Shown here: positions 39,688 to 48,754 of the stretch, in pieces
How the letters are laid out: each line of letters starts with the position of its first letter
Numbering within the stretch: the first letter of the stretch is position 1
Origin: DASQWC01 sp035640475
GTDB lineage: Bacteria; Actinomycetota; JAICYB01
DNA: 64,000 nucleotides
NCBI GenBank assembly: GCA_035640475.1
Contig: DASQWC010000215.1
Coordinates: 9,571 to 73,570, forward strand
Direction of reading: 5' to 3'
Made by a program: the position numbers and the translations under genes
Notes under the pieces: generated by a model
Told to the model about the DNA's origin: nothing
Seen by the model: only the letters and a program-made list of their open reading frames with translations
Databases searched by the model: none

Positions 39688-42099
39688 GTGACCTCTGAGT
39701 TCACAATTCCGACGCCCCTCCAGCTGCCCGTTGAGCGCCAGGGCCCCGACCACTGGCTCTTCGAGGCCGAGGACCGGACGGTTCGGCTGTCGAACCTGGG
39801 AAAGGTGTACTGGCCCGGAGCCGGCTACACCAAGGGCGACCTGCTCGCGTACTACTACAACGTCGGCGAGCTGATCCTTCCGCACCTCGCCGGGCGTCCG
39901 CTGACGATGAAGCGGATGCCCGACGGCGTCGAGGGCCACGAGTTCTACGAAAAGAACGCCCCGTCGCACACGCCCGACTGGGTCCCCCGCTGTCTCGTGG
40001 AGACCACGGGCAGCCGCAACGACTTCCTGATGGCAGACGGCGTCGCCGCGCTGATGTACGTCGTGAACCTGGGCTGCATCGAGTTCCATCCGCTGCATTC
40101 GCGCTGCGATCGCATCGACCTGCCCGACTACCTCTTCTTCGACCTCGACCCGAATCCCCCCATCGAGTTCGCCGACGTGCTCGCCGTTGCTCATCACGTG
40201 ACGGCTGCGCTCGACGCGCTGTCGCTCCCGTATTACGCGAAGACGTCGGGGCGGCACGGCATGCAGATCTACGTTCCGATCCTGCACGGACCGACGTATG
40301 AGGACGTCCGTAACTTCGTCGCGGCAATCGGGCGTGCGATCCGCGACGCCGATCCGGACCGGGTAACGATGGAACACGACAAGTCGAAGCGCACCGGCAA
40401 GGTCTTCATCGACCACAACATGAACCGCTTCGGCGCCAACATCGCGGCCGTCTATTCCCTGCGACCGCGGCCCGAGGCAACGGTCTCGACACCCCTGACG
40501 GTGGACGAGATCGCCGGCGGGACCGTCACGCCGGAGGACTTCACAATGGTGAACGTTCACGAGCGGTTCGCGCGCACCGGCGATCTGTTCGAGGGGCTGC
40601 AAACCAAACCCGTCGATCTTCGCCCGGCGATGGAAGCGCTCGGCCTGCCGGTCCCCGAGCTCGTCCCGGACGTCGGTGAGAAGCTCGCCGCCTACGATGC
40701 CAAGCGCGATTTCACGAAGACGCCGGAGCCCGAAGGCGGGTCGATCTCGGTGCACGGCTCGCGTTTCGTCATCCAGAAGCACGCCGCCCGGCGCTTGCAT
40801 TACGACCTCCGGCTCGAGCGCGACGGCGTGCTGTGCTCGTGGGCGGTCCCCCGGGGACTTCCGACGGTGGCGGGCGAACGCCGGCTCGCCGTCCGCACGG
40901 AGGACCACCCGATGGAGTACCTCGACTTCGAGGCGTGGATCCCGAAGGGCGAGTACGGCGGCGGAGAGATGCGAATCTTCGACCGCGGCACCTACGAGGC
41001 GCCCGAGTGGGAGCCCAGGAAGATCACCGTTCGCCTGCACGGCGAGCGCGTGCGCGGCGAGTACCACCTCGTCCAGACGTCACAAGGCTGGCTGATCTTT
41101 CTCTCGAAGCGATCGGCCGCCGAACAAGCAGCACCGCCGCCGCCCATGAAACCGATGCTCGCCGAGCCGGGTCATCGGCCTTTCGACGACGATGCGTGGA
41201 CGTTCGAGCCCAAGTTCGACGGCGTGAGAACGCTCGCGTACGTCACAACCGACGGCACGACCCTGCACTCGCGTACGGGCCGCGACCAGACGGCGAGCTA
41301 CCCGGAGCTAGGCAACCTCGCGACGTACGTCAACGCGATCAACGCGGTCATCGACGGCGAGATCGTCGTCCTCGACCGGGACGGCCGTCCCTCGTTCCAG
41401 ATGCTCCAGCAGCGGCTCAACCTGTCGTCGGCGGCCGAGATCGCGCGCGCCCGCGAGCGGCTCCCGGCGCACCTATACGCCTTCGACATCCTGTGGCTGG
41501 ACGGCGAGGACCTGACGCAGCTGCCGCTCACCGAACGGCGAGCGAAGCTCGCCGAGACCGTCACGGAGACCGGTCCCGTCTCGCTCACGTATTCGTCGGA
41601 CGGCCAGGGCCGCGCCTTCTTCGAGGCCGTCAAGCAGCTCGGACTCGAGGGCATGATCGCCAAGCGTCTGGACAGTCAGTACGTCTCCGGACGGCGCACG
41701 AAGGATTGGCGGAAGGTCAAGGCGCTCCGGACGCAGGACTGCATCGTTCTCGGTTGGACGCCGGGGGGAGGATCGCGGTCTGACGCATTTGGAGCGCTGC
41801 TCGTCGGCGCATACCGCGACGGCGCGCTTGCGTGGATCGGCCAAGTCGGGACGGGCTTCACGGCGAAGCTCCTCGGCGAGCTCCACGACGTCCTGGCGCC
41901 GCTGGAGATCCCGGAGCCGCCGATCTCCGACCCCGAGCTCGGCGCCGTCCGCGGAGCTCACTTCGTCCGTCCCGAGCTCGTCTGCGCCGTCGAGTACCTG
42001 GAGATCACTGCCGGAGGAAAGCTGCGTGCCCCGTCGTTCAAAGGACTGCGTTCGGACAAAACACCGGACGAGTGCATACTCGAAGAAGCAGCGATGTAG
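39688..42099 (+). CDS. ligD: Multifunctional NHEJ DNA ligase LigD (polymerase, phosphoesterase, ligase)
   Basis: An 803-residue protein with the three LigD modules in the mycobacterial order. Residues about 1-300 are the primase-type polymerase with catalytic DLD at 152-154 (FFDLDPNP). Residues about 345-460 are the 3'-phosphoesterase (IQKHAARRLHYDLRLERDG). Residues about 485-795 are the ATP-dependent ligase with the adenylated Lys509 in EPKFDGVRTLA and FDILWLDGEDLTQLPL, SRTGRDQT and EGMIAKRLDSQYVSGRRTKD motifs. It repairs double-strand breaks with Ku, whose gene is not in the window. GTG start at 39688. The upstream sigF suggests a stress context, but a promoter was not identified. Confidence 0.95.
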   Translation: MTSEFTIPTPLQLPVERQGPDHWLFEAEDRTVRLSNLGKVYWPGAGYTKGDLLAYYYNVGELILPHLAGRPLTMKRMPDGVEGHEFYEKNAPSHTPDWVPRCLVETTGSRNDFLMADGVAALMYVVNLGCIEFHPLHSRCDRIDLPDYLFFDLDPNPPIEFADVLAVAHHVTAALDALSLPYYAKTSGRHGMQIYVPILHGPTYEDVRNFVAAIGRAIRDADPDRVTMEHDKSKRTGKVFIDHNMNRFGANIAAVYSLRPRPEATVSTPLTVDEIAGGTVTPEDFTMVNVHERFARTGDLFEGLQTKPVDLRPAMEALGLPVPELVPDVGEKLAAYDAKRDFTKTPEPEGGSISVHGSRFVIQKHAARRLHYDLRLERDGVLCSWAVPRGLPTVAGERRLAVRTEDHPMEYLDFEAWIPKGEYGGGEMRIFDRGTYEAPEWEPRKITVRLHGERVRGEYHLVQTSQGWLIFLSKRSAAEQAAPPPPMKPMLAEPGHRPFDDDAWTFEPKFDGVRTLAYVTTDGTTLHSRTGRDQTASYPELGNLATYVNAINAVIDGEIVVLDRDGRPSFQMLQQRLNLSSAAEIARARERLPAHLYAFDILWLDGEDLTQLPLTERRAKLAETVTETGPVSLTYSSDGQGRAFFEAVKQLGLEGMIAKRLDSQYVSGRRTKDWRKVKALRTQDCIVLGWTPGGGSRSDAFGALLVGAYRDGALAWIGQVGTGFTAKLLGELHDVLAPLEIPEPPISDPELGAVRGAHFVRPELVCAVEYLEITAGGKLRAPSFKGLRSDKTPDECILEEAAM

Positions 42100-42126
42100 G
42101 GCAGGGGGAGGCGCCTGACCGACCAA

Positions 42127-44364
42127 TTGCACGACGTTGAGCATGCCGCGGTGCGTGTGCTTGCCGACGCACACACGGTCGACGAGGCCTATCCGCAGAT
42201 CCTCGAGGGGATCTGCCGGGCCCTCGATTGGCAGGTCGGCGTGCGCTGGGTCGTCAGTCCGTCGCCGCACGGCGACCGGCTGCGCTGTGCGGAGGTCTGG
42301 CGCCGGGGCGACGACCCGCTCAGTCCGTTCGAGCGCGCGAGTCGGGCACTGCTATTCGAGCGCGGGATCGGGCTTCCCGGACGTGTGTGGGAGAACCGCC
42401 GGGCCGAGTGGATCAGCGACGTCGTCCAGGACCGGAACTTCCCACGAGCCAACGTCGCCGCCGAATCCGACCTTCACGGCGCCGTCGGCTTTCCGATCGT
42501 CGTCAACGGCGACATCTTCGCGGTCATGGAGTTCTTCTCACACAGCGCTCTTGAACCCGACGACGGACTGCTCGGCACGCTCGAGCGCATCGGGATACAA
42601 ATCGGTCACTTCGTCGAGCGCGAACAGCTCGGCCGGCGGCTGGTCTTCCACGCGGCCCTGCTCGAGTCGCAGGGAGAGGCTGCGATCGACGGGATCCTCG
42701 TCGTCTCAACCGACGACAAGGTCCTCTATAGCAACCGGCGGTTCCTGGAGATTTGGGACGTCCCGGAGGAGCTCGTCGAGCCGGGCCGCGATCGCCGGCC
42801 GGTCGTCGAGCGTAAAGCCCGCCTGGCCGTGGATCCCGATTACTTCAAACGAATAACGCTCGCCGTCTTCGACGATCCGGAGGCGAGCAGGCGCGATGAG
42901 ATCGCACTCGCCGACGGCCGGGTCATCGATCGGTGGACGGCTCCGGTCAAGGGCCCGGACGGCTCGCTTCTGGGCCGGGCGATGTACTACCGCGACGTCA
43001 CAACACAGAAGCGGACCGAACAACGACTGCGCGAGAACGAGCGCTGGTACTCGTTCCTTGCGGAAGTGTCCAGCGTCATGTCTCAAACGCTCGACTACCG
43101 CGCCAATCTGAACCGTCTCGCTCGTATGGCTGTGCCCATGCTCGCCGACTGGTGCGCGATCCACATCGTGGACGACCAGGGAGACATCGAGCCGGTTGCA
43201 CTCGCGCACAGCGACCCGAACAGGCTCTCGCTCGCGCAGCGCTTACAGGAGACGTTCCCCGTCGACCCCAGCAGCGAGATCGGTCTCGCGGCGGCAGTGA
43301 ATTCGGGAACGCCGCTCTTGTTCGAGGAGATTCGCGACGACGTGCTCGAATCGGTAGCCCCGGACGCCGAGCAGTTCGCACAGCTGCGATCGCTCGGCTT
43401 CACGTCGGCGATGGTCGTCCCGCTCGTTTGTCGTGACCGCGTCCTCGGGACACTGACTCTGCTCGCGTCCGATTCCGGACGGCGTTACACGAAGGAAGAT
43501 CTGCGGCTCGCCGAAGACTTGGCAGCCCGTGTTGCGTTTCCGATCGACAATGTTCGCCTCTACGAGCAGCACTCGCGAGTTGCGCAAACCTTGCAGGAGA
43601 GCCTGCTGCCGCCCGAGCTCCCCGAGATTCCCGGCATCGAGGTTGCCGCCCGATACCACGCGGTGATGCGCACAGCGGATGTGGGCGGGGACTTCTACGA
43701 CGTGTTCCCGGCGGGAGAGCGGAGCTGGGGCGTCGCGCTGGGTGACGTGAGCGGCAAAGGTGTCGAAGCGGCGGCGGTCACCTCGCTCGCCCGGCACACC
43801 CTTCGCGCCGCGACGATGGCAAGCCAGCGGCCGTCGGAGATCCTGTCCGTGCTCAACGCTGCGCTCCTCGACCAGACGGACCAAGACCGCTTTTGCACGG
43901 CCGTGTACGCGCTCGTCGAGCCACGCTTCGGTCACGTCAACGTGACCGTGTCGTGCGGCGGGCATCCGCTTCCGTACGTCGTCCGGTCCAATGGAGCGAT
44001 CGAGGCGATCGCCGCCGAGGGAACCTTGCTCGGCGTAGTGGCTGATCCGCAGCTCACCGACATCTCCGTCGAGCTCGACTTCGGTGACAAGCTGATCCTG
44101 TACACCGACGGAATCCTCGATGTCCGGCCGCGGGACTCTCGCTTCGGCCAGCCGCAGCTCGAGCAGTTGTTCGCTGCGTGCGCCAAACGCGGAGCGAACT
44201 CGGCGGCCGACCTCATCGAACGCCGGGTGCTCGAGCTCCAGGAGGGCCAGGCCCGGGACGATTTCGCCCTCATGATCTTCGGCGTGAGGACGTCGATCTT
44301 CCGGCGGGTCAGAAGCCCGCGCCTGTGGGCCCGCGGGACTCGAGACGACGACGCGCTGAGCTAA
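42127..44364 (+). CDS. GAF-PAS-GAF sensor with SpoIIE-type serine phosphatase
   Basis: A 745-residue cytoplasmic signalling phosphatase. A GAF domain covers about residues 10-165, a PAS-type region about 170-300 (ILVVSTDDKVLYSNRRFLEI), a second GAF about 310-480, and the PP2C/SpoIIE domain about 495-715. The last holds metal-binding Asp residues in RTADVGGDFYDVFPAGER, GVALGDVSGKGVEAAAVTSL, LILYTDGILDVRPRDS and DDFALMIFG. Such proteins dephosphorylate STAS antagonists, and one is encoded 4 kb away with an anti-sigma kinase and sigma factor. Start is unsure: TTG at 42127, or CTG at 42115 nearer to the AGGGGGAGG sequence. Confidence 0.88.
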   Translation: MHDVEHAAVRVLADAHTVDEAYPQILEGICRALDWQVGVRWVVSPSPHGDRLRCAEVWRRGDDPLSPFERASRALLFERGIGLPGRVWENRRAEWISDVVQDRNFPRANVAAESDLHGAVGFPIVVNGDIFAVMEFFSHSALEPDDGLLGTLERIGIQIGHFVEREQLGRRLVFHAALLESQGEAAIDGILVVSTDDKVLYSNRRFLEIWDVPEELVEPGRDRRPVVERKARLAVDPDYFKRITLAVFDDPEASRRDEIALADGRVIDRWTAPVKGPDGSLLGRAMYYRDVTTQKRTEQRLRENERWYSFLAEVSSVMSQTLDYRANLNRLARMAVPMLADWCAIHIVDDQGDIEPVALAHSDPNRLSLAQRLQETFPVDPSSEIGLAAAVNSGTPLLFEEIRDDVLESVAPDAEQFAQLRSLGFTSAMVVPLVCRDRVLGTLTLLASDSGRRYTKEDLRLAEDLAARVAFPIDNVRLYEQHSRVAQTLQESLLPPELPEIPGIEVAARYHAVMRTADVGGDFYDVFPAGERSWGVALGDVSGKGVEAAAVTSLARHTLRAATMASQRPSEILSVLNAALLDQTDQDRFCTAVYALVEPRFGHVNVTVSCGGHPLPYVVRSNGAIEAIAAEGTLLGVVADPQLTDISVELDFGDKLILYTDGILDVRPRDSRFGQPQLEQLFAACAKRGANSAADLIERRVLELQEGQARDDFALMIFGVRTSIFRRVRSPRLWARGTRDDDALS

Positions 44365-45305
44365 CGATCGGACCGGGCGTCGAGCGCGAGCAGCGCTGCG
44401 CCCACGATCCCGGCATCGGAGCCGAGCTCCGCCTTGCGCACCTCGGGAAGCGGACGCCGGTCGGAAGCCTCGACGCGCTCGCGCATCGCGGCGACGGCTC
44501 GTGTCTCGAGCAGATCCCAATCGTTGGCCACACCGCCTGCGATCGCGATGCGCTCGGGCTCGAGGATGTTCACGAGGGACCCGAGTCCCCAGCCGACCCA
44601 CGTGGCGAGACGCTCGACGAGATGTTCGGCGAACGCGTCGCCGTTGCGCGCCCCGCCCGTAATGGCCTTACCGGGAACCCGTCCGTCGACGATCAGATCG
44701 TTCAGCGCGCTGTCCGGCCTCGTCCCGAGCTCGGCCGTCGCCATCCGCTCGAGCGCGAGACCCGACGCGTACTGCTCCCAGCAGCCCTTGCGCCCACAGC
44801 CGCACGGCAGCCCGTCGGGATCGACCATCATGTGCCCGATCTCCGCAGCGCCCCCGTGCGCGCCGCGGTACGGGCGGCCGTCCACGACGAGACCGCCGCC
44901 GATGCCGGTTCCCAGCGTCACGCACAAGAAGTTTGTCGTCCCTTTGCCGACGCCGAAGCGATGCTCGGCCCATGCCGCGCAGTTCGCATCGTTGTCGAGG
45001 CGAGTCGGAAGGTGGACGGCATCCTGAACGAGCTCACACAGCCGGACGTCACGAAGACCGGTGTTCGGTCCGTACAAGTAGTGACCGGACTCGTAGTCCA
45101 CGATCCCCGCCGCGCCGATACCAAGCCCAACGGCTCCCTCCGGCGCCAGCTGCTGAACGAGCTCACCGATCTGAGACACGACCGAGGTCGGGTCGTCGAT
45201 GTCGGATGGGAGCTCGCGGCGCTCGAGGATTCGGCCCTCGGATGAGACGACGCCGGCGGAGATCTTGGTGCCGCCGAGGTCGACACCGACGGCGACCGGC
45301 GTCAC
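44361..45305 (-). CDS. ROK-family sugar kinase (glucokinase-like)
   Basis: A 314-residue ROK kinase. It starts with VAVGVDLGGTKISAGVV (ATP-binding phosphate 1), has LDNDANCAAWAEHRFG, TLGTGIGGGLVVDGRPYRG and the zinc site CGCGRKGCWEQYASG (CxCGxxGCxE). The fit is to glucokinases of actinobacteria; a polyphosphate-using form is not excluded. The GTG at 45305 overlaps the previous stop as GTGA, so it belongs to the operon with the 89-residue protein and the ArsA-like ATPase. It converges with the phosphatase gene. Confidence 0.88.
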   Translation of the reverse strand: MTPVAVGVDLGGTKISAGVVSSEGRILERRELPSDIDDPTSVVSQIGELVQQLAPEGAVGLGIGAAGIVDYESGHYLYGPNTGLRDVRLCELVQDAVHLPTRLDNDANCAAWAEHRFGVGKGTTNFLCVTLGTGIGGGLVVDGRPYRGAHGGAAEIGHMMVDPDGLPCGCGRKGCWEQYASGLALERMATAELGTRPDSALNDLIVDGRVPGKAITGGARNGDAFAEHLVERLATWVGWGLGSLVNILEPERIAIAGGVANDWDLLETRAVAAMRERVEASDRRPLPEVRKAELGSDAGIVGAALLALDARSDR

Positions 45306-45571
45306 TTGCGACGGGTCGTCCGTCGAACGGGAATCTGCTGCACCGTCGCCTGTTTGCGGGCACCCGAGCTGCGCTCCTCCATGATGTTGAGGAACGCGTC
45401 GAGCCCCTCGATCATGCTTTTGAACGCTCCGAGCAGCTCGCGCCCGGCGCGGATCAGGTGCTCGGTCGCCTCCGGCGCCGCCCCCTGGACGGCCATCGAC
45501 GCCGTCCCGATCGGGCACGCGTAGCACTCGGGGACGTACTGGCGCGCCTCGCCTTGCGACTTGTCAGCCAT
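45302..45571 (-). CDS. Small hypothetical protein with a CxxC-type motif
   Basis: An 89-residue soluble protein. The N-terminus has PECYACPIGTASMAVQGAAP, with Cys at about 16 and 19 and an adjacent Pro-Ile-Gly, then an amphipathic helix HLIRAGRELLGAFKSMIEGL and a basic C-terminus (VQQIPVRRTTRRK). It overlaps the ArsA-like gene stop by 8 bp and is co-transcribed with it. Homologues appear to sit near ArsA-type genes in related bacteria, but the family was not identified with confidence. Confidence 0.6.
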   Translation of the reverse strand: MADKSQGEARQYVPECYACPIGTASMAVQGAAPEATEHLIRAGRELLGAFKSMIEGLDAFLNIMEERSSGARKQATVQQIPVRRTTRRK

Positions 45572-46739
45572 GGTCTTCTCCTTCGAACACGATTTTGAGC
45601 AGTGGACCTTCGAACGCTGCGTCGACGATGTGCCGCCGGCGCAGCGATTGCGGAAGCATGATCGACCGGCGATACGAGCCGACCGTCACGATGAGGTCGT
45701 CCTCCTTCCGCGAGAGATCGAATCTGTCCTCCGCATACGGCAGCCGAAGCTCGAGCACCATTCGGCCGCGCCCGTCGCTGTGTACCCGCATCGGCTCGTC
45801 CGAATGCAGGACCGCCTTCGGATCCACGCCTTCGTAGACCTCGGTGCAGAGTTCGGCGAGGAGCTCCTGCCCCACCATCTCTTCTTCGTAGAGTCGGGAC
45901 GTCAGAACGGGGACCGGCGCAAACGACTCGCGAATCGTGTCGAGGTGCGCGGCCTGGATCTTCTTCCACTTCGCGAAGTAGGGATCCTCGACGGTTTCCG
46001 GCAGTAGTCGGTTGGCGACGACGGCGTCGACGCGGTAGCCGAAAAGCGCGAGATACGTGAACAGACGCCGCGCCTCCGCGATGACCATCTTCTCCGGGTT
46101 CACAACGATCCGAATCGACGAGTGGGACCCGTCGGTGAGGATCCGGCCCACCTGATCGAGGTTGGTATAGAGACGCTCGACTGCTTTGTAGACACGGTCG
46201 CTCGCCATCGGCATCGATGTGACGCGCTCGAGGACGGGCCGGACGACCTTCACGACCCGACGCTCGATGGGAAAGACACGCTCGATGTACCACCGCGCGA
46301 TCTCCGGCAACGAGAGCAAGCGCAGCGTTTCCGCGGTTGGTGCGCAGTCGACGACGATGCAATCGAAGTTGCCCTCGTCCGCGTGCCGGCGAAGGTCGGT
46401 GAGGCTGAAGACCTCCTCGATCCCCGGAAGCGCGATGATCTCCTCGGCGGCTACCGGATCGGCGCCCGCCCACGATAGGAACTCCGTCATGAACTGCTGG
46501 ATGTCGCGCCACTGCTCTTCGAGCCGCTGTTGTGCATCGATCTGCTGGGCGAACAATCCGGGTGAGATCTCCGTCAATTCAGACGCGATTTCCGACTCAA
46601 AGGCGTCGCCCAGACTGTGCGCGGGGTCGGTCGACATGACGAGCGTTCGCGCGCCCTGGCGCGAGATTCCGAGGGCGGTTGCCGCGGCGACGGAGGTCTT
46701 TCCCACGCCGCCTTTACCTGTGAAAACGATGATGCGCAC
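45564..46739 (-). CDS. ArsA/Get3-family ATPase
   Basis: A 391-residue deviant-Walker ATPase. The P-loop FTGKGGVGKTSVAAATAL opens the protein, followed by switch I DPAHSLGDAF and switch II DCIVVDCAPTAETLRLL. The C-terminal domain from about residue 320 is a small all-beta extension. No arsenite-binding Cys triad is visible, and there is no arsenic gene nearby, so it is probably not an arsenical pump. The GTG at 46739 is preferred; a TATACT -10 element lies about 30 bases upstream, next to the shared operator. Confidence 0.85.
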   Translation of the reverse strand: MRIIVFTGKGGVGKTSVAAATALGISRQGARTLVMSTDPAHSLGDAFESEIASELTEISPGLFAQQIDAQQRLEEQWRDIQQFMTEFLSWAGADPVAAEEIIALPGIEEVFSLTDLRRHADEGNFDCIVVDCAPTAETLRLLSLPEIARWYIERVFPIERRVVKVVRPVLERVTSMPMASDRVYKAVERLYTNLDQVGRILTDGSHSSIRIVVNPEKMVIAEARRLFTYLALFGYRVDAVVANRLLPETVEDPYFAKWKKIQAAHLDTIRESFAPVPVLTSRLYEEEMVGQELLAELCTEVYEGVDPKAVLHSDEPMRVHSDGRGRMVLELRLPYAEDRFDLSRKEDDLIVTVGSYRRSIMLPQSLRRRHIVDAAFEGPLLKIVFEGEDHG

Positions 46740-46786
46740 GCAGAAATCCCGTCGTGAAGTGGGCCCCAAGTATAGAAGGGCGCCGA

Positions 46787-46807
46787 TGTTACACTCCCGG
46801 TGTCACA
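46787..46807 (+). promoter_or_regulatory. Operator-like inverted repeat between merR and arsA-like genes
   Basis: TGTTACAC-TCCCG-GTGTCACA is an 8-bp inverted repeat with one mismatch. It overlaps a TACACT -10 element (46790-46795) for the merR gene and lies 13-33 bases upstream of the TATACT -10 element of the divergent ArsA-like gene. A MerR dimer bound here would control both. Confidence 0.6.
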
Positions 46808-47556
46808 TGGACATGCGCATCGATGAGCTGGCACAACGCGCGGGCGTTCCGACGCGCACGATTCGCTATTACACGCAGCAGGGTCTGCTGCCGTCGCCGC
46901 GGCTCCGAGGCCGCGTCGGCTATTACGACGAGGGCCACCTCGACCGTCTTCGGCTGATCAAGGAGCTCCAGGAGAAACGCTTCCTGCCGCTCAGCGTGAT
47001 CCGGTCGGTCGTGCGTCACTTCGAAGCCGGCGCCGATCTCGAGACGATGCTCGCACCGCTGGACTGGGTCTTCCAGCCGCGCTGGGACGCGGCGCTCGAG
47101 CATCGCGACTTCACGCGCAGCGAACTCGCGAAGACGGCGGGCGTCGACGCCTCGGTTGTCGACGCGGCCGAAGAAATGGGGTTCCTGTTCCCGGTCGGAC
47201 GCGGCCGCGATCGCCGCTACACAGCGGATGACGTGCAGATGCTCGGCGTCGCAAAGCGGTGGCTCGATCTCGGGATTCCCCGCGATCTCGGCAAGCTCTA
47301 CCGAGAAAGCCTCGACGCAATCTCGAAGATGCAGGTCAAGGCCTTCAACGAAAGTGTCGCCGCGCCGCTGGCCGCCGAGGAACATACGCCGGAAGAGACA
47401 CAGCGGTTACTTCTGGAGGGCTACCGGGAGATGTCGAGCGTGTTCCAGCAGCTCGTTGCGCTCCTCCATCGCAAGGCCCTGCAGAACGCGGTCGAGTTCT
47501 TCGCCGACCACGAAGACGCTCCTAGCGAGCCTCCACGCGACGCTTCAGCTCTTTGA
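46807..47556 (+). CDS. MerR-family transcriptional regulator
   Basis: A 249-residue regulator. The N-terminal winged helix-turn-helix reads MRIDELAQRAGVPTRTIRYY and continues with TQQGLLPSPRLRGRVGYYDE, then a dimerisation helix. Residues about 95-155 look like a second MerR-type DNA-binding unit (SELAKTAGVDASVVDAAEEM then a GRGRDRRYTADDVQML wing). The rest is helical. The -10 element is 11 bases ahead of the ATG, so the mRNA may be leaderless. It is divergent from the ArsA-like operon and probably controls it. The ligand is unknown. Confidence 0.88.
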   Translation: MDMRIDELAQRAGVPTRTIRYYTQQGLLPSPRLRGRVGYYDEGHLDRLRLIKELQEKRFLPLSVIRSVVRHFEAGADLETMLAPLDWVFQPRWDAALEHRDFTRSELAKTAGVDASVVDAAEEMGFLFPVGRGRDRRYTADDVQMLGVAKRWLDLGIPRDLGKLYRESLDAISKMQVKAFNESVAAPLAAEEHTPEETQRLLLEGYREMSSVFQQLVALLHRKALQNAVEFFADHEDAPSEPPRDASAL

Positions 47557-47956
47557 GCGCGACGCGCGTGATCTCACGCGCGGCACGGGCCTTCACAAAC
47601 CCGGGCAACGGAAGGCGTCCTGGATCGATCGCGAGGTTGTAGGTCACGTGGGTGCGCCCGTCGGACTCCTCGAGCGCGTAGGAACCGCGCACCTCCTTGA
47701 GATCGCCTTCGACGTAATCCCACGAGATCCCATGTGGTGAGTAGCTGTAGCGAAGGACGTAGCGAACTTCAGGCAGGGGCCCCGGAGACACGCGGAACTC
47801 GACGGTAGCCGCCCGGCCGTCGTCGTCCCGCTCGAGGATGCGCGCTTCCTTCACGGAGCGAGCCCATTGCGGATACGACTCGAAATCGCACAGCACTCCG
47901 AGCACCTGGTCGGTGCCGGCATCGACGTCGATGTCGCTCGCGACCGTCTCCGTCAC
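47522..47956 (-). CDS. SRPBCC/polyketide-cyclase-like protein
   Basis: A 144-residue START-like fold protein, with VTETVASDIDVDAGTDQVLG, DFESYPQWARSVKEARIL and a C-terminal helix REITRVALKELKRRVEAR. The fold forms a hydrophobic pocket for a lipid or polyketide-like ligand, but no catalytic residues can be assigned. GTG at 47956 overlaps the upstream phosphoesterase stop (GTGA). It converges with merR by 35 bp. Confidence 0.8.
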   Translation of the reverse strand: MTETVASDIDVDAGTDQVLGVLCDFESYPQWARSVKEARILERDDDGRAATVEFRVSPGPLPEVRYVLRYSYSPHGISWDYVEGDLKEVRGSYALEESDGRTHVTYNLAIDPGRLPLPGFVKARAAREITRVALKELKRRVEAR

Positions 47957-48714
47957 GCGTGCACCCACGCCTGCCCGGTCGAGCGGTAGTAGGAACCCAC
48001 GTTCACGATGCGCGTCGGGCCGACCTGCGTCTCTGCAACCTTCGGGTTGTGCACGTGCCCGTAGTACATGTGCGATGGGCGGTGCCGAGCGATGTACTCG
48101 AGGAGCGCTTCGCTCCCCGGCTCATTGAAGTCGGCGATGACGTCGTAGGTCAGGTCCTCGATGGCCGGCGGCACGTGGGCGCAGAGAACATCGACCGGGC
48201 CGAGGCCCGCGACCTTCTCCGCGTATGCGTCGAGCCGGACTTCGCCCGGGATCCCGACTTTCGGGAGGCCGCCGCCGACGAATCCGTACCGAATGCCCTC
48301 GAACGTGATCACCTCGGCGTCGGCGAATCGAACACCTTCGGGCAGGTACTTCCGGATCAGATCGGGAACGTCGACGTTGCCGAAGGTGACGACGACGTTG
48401 GTCGGAACTTCGGTACAGAAGGCCTCTGTCGCCTTGTCGATCTGGGTGAAGAACAGAGTGCGCAGCTCCTGCTCGCGGCCCGCCGAAACCTTCCGGAGAA
48501 CCTCACGAGACTCATCGAACTTTCCCTCGGCGCGAAGCGACGACCAGGCGCGGACGGCTTCGGAGCCGTAGACCTCGGCGAGGATGCCTCCGGCATTCTC
48601 ATAGTCGATGACGTTGATCAGATCGCCGAGAAGCAGGAGCACGTCGCAGGACGCCGCCTCCGAACGAACGGTTTCGAGGTCTCCGTGAACGTCGGCGATC
48701 ACCTTGACGCGCAT
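47953..48714 (-). CDS. Calcineurin-like metallophosphoesterase (YfcE/MJ0936-like)
   Basis: A 253-residue phosphoesterase. The metal blocks read VIADVHGDLE (about residues 4-13), LLLGDLINVID (about 28-38), TFGNVDVP (about 108-115, Val in place of the usual His), CAHVPPAI and YGHVHNP. The insertion with SAGREQELRTLFFTQIDKAT is unusual. It is co-transcribed with the SRPBCC gene. The substrate is not deducible. It is divergent from the CcmH-like gene across 40 bp. Confidence 0.82.
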   Translation of the reverse strand: MRVKVIADVHGDLETVRSEAASCDVLLLLGDLINVIDYENAGGILAEVYGSEAVRAWSSLRAEGKFDESREVLRKVSAGREQELRTLFFTQIDKATEAFCTEVPTNVVVTFGNVDVPDLIRKYLPEGVRFADAEVITFEGIRYGFVGGGLPKVGIPGEVRLDAYAEKVAGLGPVDVLCAHVPPAIEDLTYDVIADFNEPGSEALLEYIARHRPSHMYYGHVHNPKVAETQVGPTRIVNVGSYYRSTGQAWVHA

Positions 48715-48754
48715 CGTCGCGATGGTACCAACCGGTCCCGATAAGCTGGCGCCG

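Noticed and set aside
38617..41067. Long minus-strand open reading frame opposite ligD and sigF
   Set aside because: It is antisense to clear genes with conserved domains and has Arg/Gly/Asp-rich, motif-free translation, as expected in GC-rich DNA.
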